A stretch of DNA of 7,124 nucleotides from Bacteroidales bacterium (GTDB lineage: Bacteria > Bacteroidota > Bacteroidia > Bacteroidales > UBA932), in contig JAEEQI010000128.1 in NCBI GenBank assembly GCA_016285215.1, positions 1-7,124 of the forward strand, given 5' to 3'. Every line of letters starts with the position of its first letter. Position 1 is the stretch's first letter. Under the pieces are notes generated by a model, which saw nothing but the letters and a program-made list of their open reading frames with translations, was not told where the DNA came from and made no database searches. Below, piece by piece: positions 1 to 4,946 of this stretch. A program made the position numbers and the translations under genes.

Positions 1-120
1 CGTTACTCACCCTTTCGCCGGTCGCCGTCAGAGTATTGCTACTCCACGCTGCCCCTCGACTTGCATGTGTTAAGCCTGCCGCTAGCGTTCATCCTGAGCC
101 AGGATCAAACTCTTCATTGT
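1..120 (-). rRNA. 16S ribosomal RNA, 5' end only (partial)
   Basis: The reverse complement starts ACAATGAAGAGTTTGATCC and continues through the universal 27F region (CTGGCTCAGGATGAACGCTAG), the conserved AACACATGCAAGTCGA block and the GGGTGAGTAACG block. This is the first 120 or so bases of 16S rRNA. Aligning GAAGAG with E. coli position 6 places the mature 5' end at or very near base 120. The variant AACGCTAGCGGCAGGC and the short V1 loop resemble Bacteroidales. The rest of the operon lies outside the window to the left, transcribed away from groESL. The family assignment within Bacteroidales is only suggestive. Confidence 0.97.
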
Positions 121-147
121 ATATTTTTTATAATGCTTAGCTTGCCC

Positions 148-177
148 TGACGCTGTTTCTTTAAAGAAACTGACGCT
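148..177 (-). repeat. 16-bp palindrome flanked by 7-bp direct repeats in the rRNA leader; possible boxA
   Basis: A perfect palindrome, GTTTCTTTAAAGAAAC (155-170), is bracketed exactly by two copies of TGACGCT (148-154 and 171-177, plus-strand reading). Its core TTTCTTTAAA resembles the boxA antitermination core (E. coli CTCTTTAA), which is expected in an rRNA leader, so NusB/NusE binding is a reasonable but unproven role. The repeat itself is directly visible; the boxA reading is inference. Confidence 0.45.
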
Positions 178-188
178 CGTTTATTGAT

Positions 189-206
189 AAATTGTTGTTA
201 CAATTT
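189..206 (-). other. Small perfect hairpin in the rRNA leader
   Basis: On the minus strand AAATTGT, the loop AACA, then ACAATTT form a perfect 7-bp stem with a 4-base loop. No T-tract follows, so it is not a terminator. It may be part of the leader fold used in 30S assembly or processing. That role is inferred from position only. Confidence 0.4.
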
Positions 207-272
207 CTCTCGGTACTTGCTTGTACTTCCTTTCAGTCTTTTCAATGAACTTTTTGGTGGCCTTTGGGCCGT

Positions 273-299
273 AAAAATCCCGCTCGTTGCCGAACGGGA
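273..299 (-). terminator. Terminator-like GNRA hairpin at the start of the rRNA transcript
   Basis: On the minus strand TCCCGTTCG (299-291), a GCAA tetraloop (290-287) and CGAGCGGGA (286-278) form a 9-bp stem with one G-U pair, followed at once by five T (277-273). The shape is that of an intrinsic terminator, although the T-run is short. It begins within a few bases of the predicted rrn start, so if it terminates it would act as an attenuator. Otherwise it is a 5'-end stabilising stem. An RNA polymerase that has made only about 25 nt may not terminate there. Confidence 0.5.
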
Positions 300-302
300 C
301 TG

Positions 303-333
303 CAAAGGTACTACCTTTTTTTTAACTAGCAAA
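303..333 (-). promoter_or_regulatory. rRNA operon promoter (Bacteroidota -33/-7 type)
   Basis: Read on the minus strand, TTTG (333-330) is followed by a 19-bp spacer and TACCTTTG (310-303), an exact match to the Bacteroidota primary-sigma consensus TTTG / TAnnTTTG at the usual spacing. The predicted start is roughly 4-7 bases downstream, near 296-299, giving a leader of about 175-180 nt before 16S. The same 10-mer, TACCTTTGCA, forms the -7 region of the neighbouring minus-strand gene. Confidence 0.85.
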
Positions 334-380
334 TTTTTTCGGAGAAATTTTTGAAGAATTTTTAAAAATTTTTAATTTGC
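334..380 (-). promoter_or_regulatory. A/T-tract region upstream of the rrn promoter (UP-element-like)
   Basis: Immediately upstream of the -33 box, the minus strand is nearly all A and T with phased runs (A6, T3, A5, T5 and so on). Strong rRNA promoters commonly use such tracts as contact sites for the RNA polymerase alpha C-terminal domain. Composition and position support this reading, but there is no specific motif to score. The whole 304-410 stretch between the promoter and the next gene holds nothing else that I can recognise. Confidence 0.45.
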
Positions 381-410
381 TATTCAGAATCAATCACTTG
401 CGCCCAAAAC

Positions 411-803
411 TTATTTTTTGAGCTTTTCAACGAAGCTCTGGGCAGCCTTGGAACGGGGTAAAATCTGCTTTACGGCACGCTGCCAGGCATCGGCCTCATT
501 CTCTCCCAGGCCCTTGAGGGGGAACACCTCTTCCACCTTCCCCACCGCAGCCTTGAGATCTATGGTGAGCGCCACCTGTCCGGACACTTCCGTGCGGCTG
601 GTGACGGTGGGCGTGAGCGTAATCACATCGGCCCCTTCTTCCACTACTTTGAGTCCGCCGGCTTCCAGCATCTGCGTGAAACGCTGCACCAGCACCGTGG
701 CCGCCTCGGAGGGAATGGCTGCATCGGCCTTGAAAGAATACTGCTGGGCCCTGGCAACAAATGCTGCCAACAAAAGAATCAAAGACAGGACAAATTTTCG
801 CAT
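411..803 (-). CDS. Small secreted protein of unknown function
   Basis: The product is 130 residues from the ATG at 803. A GTG two codons upstream (809) is in frame, but the ATG gives a cleaner signal peptide. Residues 1-19 look like a Sec signal: MRK, a hydrophobic core of L/I/V/A/F (5-17), and ARA before Q20. The mature part of about 111 residues is alternating beta-like (VITLTPTVTSRTEVSGQVALTI region, residues 60-81), followed by a GENEADAW segment (100-107) and a basic C-terminal helix ending in KLKK. There is no lipobox and no cysteine. I do not recognise a family; it may be a periplasmic beta-alpha domain. It has its own promoter, reads toward the rRNA operon, and shows no convincing terminator before the rrn promoter. 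Confidence 0.8.
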   Translation of the reverse strand: MRKFVLSLILLLAAFVARAQQYSFKADAAIPSEAATVLVQRFTQMLEAGGLKVVEEGADVITLTPTVTSRTEVSGQVALTIDLKAAVGKVEEVFPLKGLGENEADAWQRAVKQILPRSKAAQSFVEKLKK

Positions 804-827
804 ACGCACGTATATATTATATTAGTG

Positions 828-858
828 CAAAGGTACGCAAAAATTTCTTTCTGCCAAT
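828..858 (-). promoter_or_regulatory. Promoter of the small secreted-protein gene (-33/-7 type)
   Basis: On the minus strand, ATTG (858-855, one mismatch to TTTG) is followed by a 19-bp spacer and TACCTTTG (835-828), an exact TAnnTTTG. The start would fall near 821-824, about 20 bases before the ATG at 803. The -33 box lies inside the palindrome at 851-865, so a protein bound there would be expected to interfere with this promoter. Confidence 0.75.
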
Positions 859-865
859 TTGTCAG
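851..865. promoter_or_regulatory. 15-bp palindrome in the divergent groESL region (candidate operator)
   Basis: CTGCCAATTTGTCAG is a near-perfect inverted repeat around the central T at 858. The arms CTGCCAA and TTGTCAG differ by one pair from symmetric CTGNCAA/TTGNCAG. It lies 11 bases upstream of the -24-like box of groES and covers the -33 box of the leftward gene. A second, overlapping inverted repeat, TGCCAAT (852-858) and ATTGGCA (875-881), ties it to the promoter. A dimeric regulator site is the likely reading; the regulator is unknown. Confidence 0.5.
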
Positions 866-875
866 TGAAGCGGCA

Positions 876-892
876 TTGGCACGGGCATTGAT
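876..892 (+). promoter_or_regulatory. Sigma-54-like promoter (-24/-12) for groES-groEL
   Basis: TTGGCACGGGCATTGAT matches the sigma-54 consensus YTGGCACGRNNNTTGCW at every defined position except the C of TTGC, which is A. The GG-to-GA spacing is exactly that required. A start near 902-904 would leave a 5' UTR of about 30 nt. No TTTG / TAnnTTTG pair for the primary sigma factor is visible on this strand between 810 and 933, which strengthens the case. The -12 mismatch is at an important base, so this is a candidate only. Confidence 0.5.
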
Positions 893-933
893 GAAATCAG
901 GGCACAAGCAAATTAAACTAAAAACAAAATATT

Positions 934-2825
<1,892 letters not shown>

Positions 2826-2849
2826 GCCCTTCGGCCCTTAAAATCAATT

Positions 2850-2898
2850 AAAAAATACGCCTAACGCTCTAAACTATGGACGTTGGGCGTATTTTTTT
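2850..2898 (+). terminator. Intrinsic terminator after groEL
   Basis: TACGCC-T-AACG (2856-2866) pairs with CGTT-G-GGCGTA (2881-2891) through one T-G wobble. The stem extends outward through the A-run at 2850-2855 and the T-run at 2892-2898, giving about 17 bp around a 14-base loop. The seven T on the plus strand make it a good terminator for groESL. The A-run on the other side would let it work leftward too. Confidence 0.9.
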
Positions 2899-2899
2899 G

Positions 2900-2907
2900 T
2901 ATATTTG
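2900..2907 (+). promoter_or_regulatory. -7 box of the DUF3737-patB-A2M cluster
   Basis: TATATTTG is an exact TAnnTTTG box, starting 2 bases after the groEL terminator T-run. The best -33 candidate is weak: TATG at 2875-2878 with a 21-bp spacer, inside the terminator loop. The next ATG is at 2914, only 6 bases after the box, so the transcript would start at or next to the start codon. A low level of read-through from groESL is an alternative source of message. Confidence 0.6.
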
Positions 2908-2913
2908 TATATT

Positions 2914-3762
2914 ATGGAACTAATCAAAGATCAATACTTCGAAGGGGAGCGTCCCCTGTATGCCCGCCGCGGGGGCCTGAGACTGGAAAACGTCACCATC
3001 GGCCCGGGAGAATCCTCCCTTAAGGAAGGCGCCAACATAGAGGCCGAAAACTGCGAATTCAACGGCAAGTACCCCTTCTGGGAGTGCGACGGCTTTACCA
3101 TCCGCCACTGCGTATTCCGGGAAGGCGCGCGTGCGGCCCTCTGGTACACCCGCCACTGCAGGATGTTCAACACCCTGGTGGAAGCCCCCAAGATGTTCCG
3201 CCGCATTACTGGAACCTACCTGGAGAACGTGCAGCTTACCAACGCCCTGGAAACTTTCTGGGACTGCGACGGCGTAACGCTGCGAAACGTAGAAGCCAAG
3301 AAGGCCGATTACATCTTTATGCACACGGACAACATCAACGCGGAAAACTTCAACCTGCAGGGCAACTACTCGTTCCAGTACTCCAAGAACGTAGTCATCC
3401 GAGACTCCAACCTGGACACCAAGGATGCCTTCTGGGAGAGCGAAAACGTAACCGTGTACAATTCCCGCATCCAGGGAGAGTTCCTGGGCTGGTACTCCAA
3501 GAACCTCCGCCTGGTGGGCTGCCATATTGGCGGAACCCAGCCCCTGTGCTACTGCGAGAACCTCATTCTGGAAAACTGCACCTTTGAACCGGACGCAGAC
3601 CTGGCCTTTGAGTACAGCAGCGTCCAGGCCACCATCCAGGGCTCCATCCACTCCGTGAAGAACCCTCGCAGCGGATTCATTAAGGCCCAGAAGATTGGCC
3701 AGGTTATCCTGGATGCCAACATCAAGGAACCCGGCAACTGCGAAATAACCCAGACCCAATAA
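2914..3762 (+). CDS. DUF3737 family protein, beta-solenoid, function unknown
   Basis: The product is 282 residues from the ATG at 2914. An in-frame TTG at 2905 lies inside the -7 promoter box and is rejected as the start. Phrases such as YFEGERPLYARRGGL, GKYPFWECDG, APKMFR, NYSFQYSKN, LGWYSKNL and QPLCYCENLILENCTF mark it as DUF3737. There is no signal peptide or membrane segment, so it is probably cytoplasmic. From about residue 56 to 233 an aromatic anchor recurs every 18-21 residues (W56, W77, F95, W116, M136, Q155, W174, W193, Y213, E233), each followed by a short polar turn and a hydrophobic strand, as expected of a right-handed parallel beta-helix. It holds ten cysteines. No catalytic function is established. 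The PatB-like gene 3 bases downstream suggests a shared role. Confidence 0.9.
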   Translation: MELIKDQYFEGERPLYARRGGLRLENVTIGPGESSLKEGANIEAENCEFNGKYPFWECDGFTIRHCVFREGARAALWYTRHCRMFNTLVEAPKMFRRITGTYLENVQLTNALETFWDCDGVTLRNVEAKKADYIFMHTDNINAENFNLQGNYSFQYSKNVVIRDSNLDTKDAFWESENVTVYNSRIQGEFLGWYSKNLRLVGCHIGGTQPLCYCENLILENCTFEPDADLAFEYSSVQATIQGSIHSVKNPRSGFIKAQKIGQVILDANIKEPGNCEITQTQ

Positions 3763-3765
3763 ACT

Positions 3766-4941
3766 ATGAACTACAACTTTGACTCGTGTCCCGACAGAAG
3801 GAACACAGAGAGCGTCAAATGGGACCTGTATCCCGGCACGCTGCCTATGTGGGTGGCCGATATGGACTTTGAGGTGGCTCCGGAAATCCGCGCCGCCCTC
3901 CAGAAGCGGCTGGACCACGGCGTCTTTGGCTACGAGCTCATCCCGGACAGCTACTTCACGGTAATGAGCCAGTGGTTTGCCTCCCGGCACGGCTGGGAAG
4001 GCATAGGACGTGAAAACATTGTGCCCACCACCGGTGTGATTGCTGCCTACAGCGCCGCCATCAAGGCTATGACCCGGCCCGGAGACAAGGTGCTGGTGAT
4101 GACGCCCTGCTACAACGCCTTCTTCCCGGCCATCCGCAACAACAAATGCGAGCAGCTGGTAAGTCCCCTGAAGTTTGACGGCAAGCACTTCATTGTGGAC
4201 TGGGACGATTTTGAAGCCAAAGCTGCCCAGGCCAAGGTATTCCTCCTCTGCAACCCCCACAACCCCGTAGGCCGCGTCTGGACGCGGGAAGAGCTGCTGC
4301 TGATGGCTGAGATTTGCCGCCGCAACAACGTGTTTGTGGTGGCGGACGAGATTCACTGCGAACTCACCTACCCGGGGCACGATTACACCCCCTGGGCCAC
4401 CTTGCCGGAAGAGTTTGTGAAGAACTCCGTATCCTGCATCTCCCCCACCAAGGCCTTTAACATTGCCGGCATCCAGATTGCCAACATCTATGCTTCCGTG
4501 CCGGAGATCCTGGCCAAGATGGACCGCGCCATCAACGACAACGAGTGCTGTGACGTGAACGTGTTTGGCGTAGCGGCCCTGCAGGCTGCCTATAGCGAAG
4601 GTGGTCCCTGGCTGGATGCCCTTCGCAATTATCTGTACCACAACGCCCGCACCGTGTGCTGCTTCCTGGAAGACGAACTTCCGGAGGTGGTCTGCCCTCC
4701 GCTGGAAGGCACCTACCTTATGTGGCTGGACTGCCGCGCCGCCCTCAAGCCCGGCGAGCCGCTGGAAGGCTTCTCCGAGCGTTTTGCCAAACACCTGCGG
4801 GAAAAGCACGGACTGGTGCTGAGCACCGGCACCATCTACGGAGACGCCGCCGAGGGCTTCGAGCGCCTCAACATCGCCTGCCCCCGCACCCGTCTGCTGG
4901 ACGGTCTTACCCGTTTCAAAGAAGGATTTAAATCATACTGA
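3766..4941 (+). CDS. patB: MalY/PatB family PLP-dependent C-S lyase / aminotransferase
   Basis: The product is 391 residues, a fold-type I PLP enzyme of the MalY/PatB branch. The usual reaction is beta-elimination from cystathionine or cysteine conjugates to give pyruvate, ammonia and a thiol (cystathionine beta-lyase activity). The N-terminus NYNFDSCPDRRNTESVKWD and LPMWVADMDF (26-35) are typical. PLP contacts are visible: Y116 in TPCYNAFF, N166 in CNPHNPVGR, D194 in VVADEIH, the Schiff-base lysine K229 in SPTKAFNIAG, and the carboxylate-binding R374 in ACPRTRL. Length is normal and nothing is missing. It is probably cytosolic. The 3-base gap from DUF3737 and 5-base gap to the A2M gene indicate one transcript. 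The true substrate cannot be read from sequence; some relatives also act as regulators, as MalY does in E. coli. The symbol is by family resemblance. Confidence 0.92.
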   Translation: MNYNFDSCPDRRNTESVKWDLYPGTLPMWVADMDFEVAPEIRAALQKRLDHGVFGYELIPDSYFTVMSQWFASRHGWEGIGRENIVPTTGVIAAYSAAIKAMTRPGDKVLVMTPCYNAFFPAIRNNKCEQLVSPLKFDGKHFIVDWDDFEAKAAQAKVFLLCNPHNPVGRVWTREELLLMAEICRRNNVFVVADEIHCELTYPGHDYTPWATLPEEFVKNSVSCISPTKAFNIAGIQIANIYASVPEILAKMDRAINDNECCDVNVFGVAALQAAYSEGGPWLDALRNYLYHNARTVCCFLEDELPEVVCPPLEGTYLMWLDCRAALKPGEPLEGFSERFAKHLREKHGLVLSTGTIYGDAAEGFERLNIACPRTRLLDGLTRFKEGFKSY

Positions 4942-4946
4942 TAACC

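Larger units (their letters stand above)
121..297 (-). other. rRNA operon leader (transcribed spacer upstream of 16S)
   Basis: This stretch separates the rrn promoter from the mature 16S 5' end and has no credible ORF. Read on the minus strand it contains several short hairpins in order: a 9-bp GNRA-capped stem at 278-299, GGCC/GGCC at 259-270, GTAC/GTAC at 213-226, a perfect 7-bp stem at 189-206, and a 16-bp palindrome at 155-170. Leaders of bacterial rRNA operons usually carry antitermination signals and half of an RNase III processing stem whose partner lies after 16S. That partner is outside the window, so pairing cannot be tested here. The right limit depends on the exact transcription start. 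Confidence 0.8.

Noticed and set aside
304..410. Terminator for the secreted-protein gene
   Set aside because: The A/T tracts give only weak A-T dyads and no GC stem, so no terminator is called.
804..809. GTG at 809 as the start of the small secreted protein
   Set aside because: The ATG at 803 gives a standard signal peptide beginning MRKF, and two extra residues add nothing.
810..933. CIRCE element (HrcA operator) upstream of groES
   Set aside because: I looked for TTAGCACTC-N9-GAGTGCTAA; neither half is present. The palindrome at 851-865 is a different sequence.
2920..4809. A 629-codon open frame on the minus strand opposite the DUF3737 and patB genes
   Set aside because: It sits codon-on-codon opposite two recognised genes that share the same register. 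Antisense stops there would need TTA, CTA or TCA codons in the genes, and these are rare at this base composition. The translation is low-complexity (G, V, A, L, H) without a domain.
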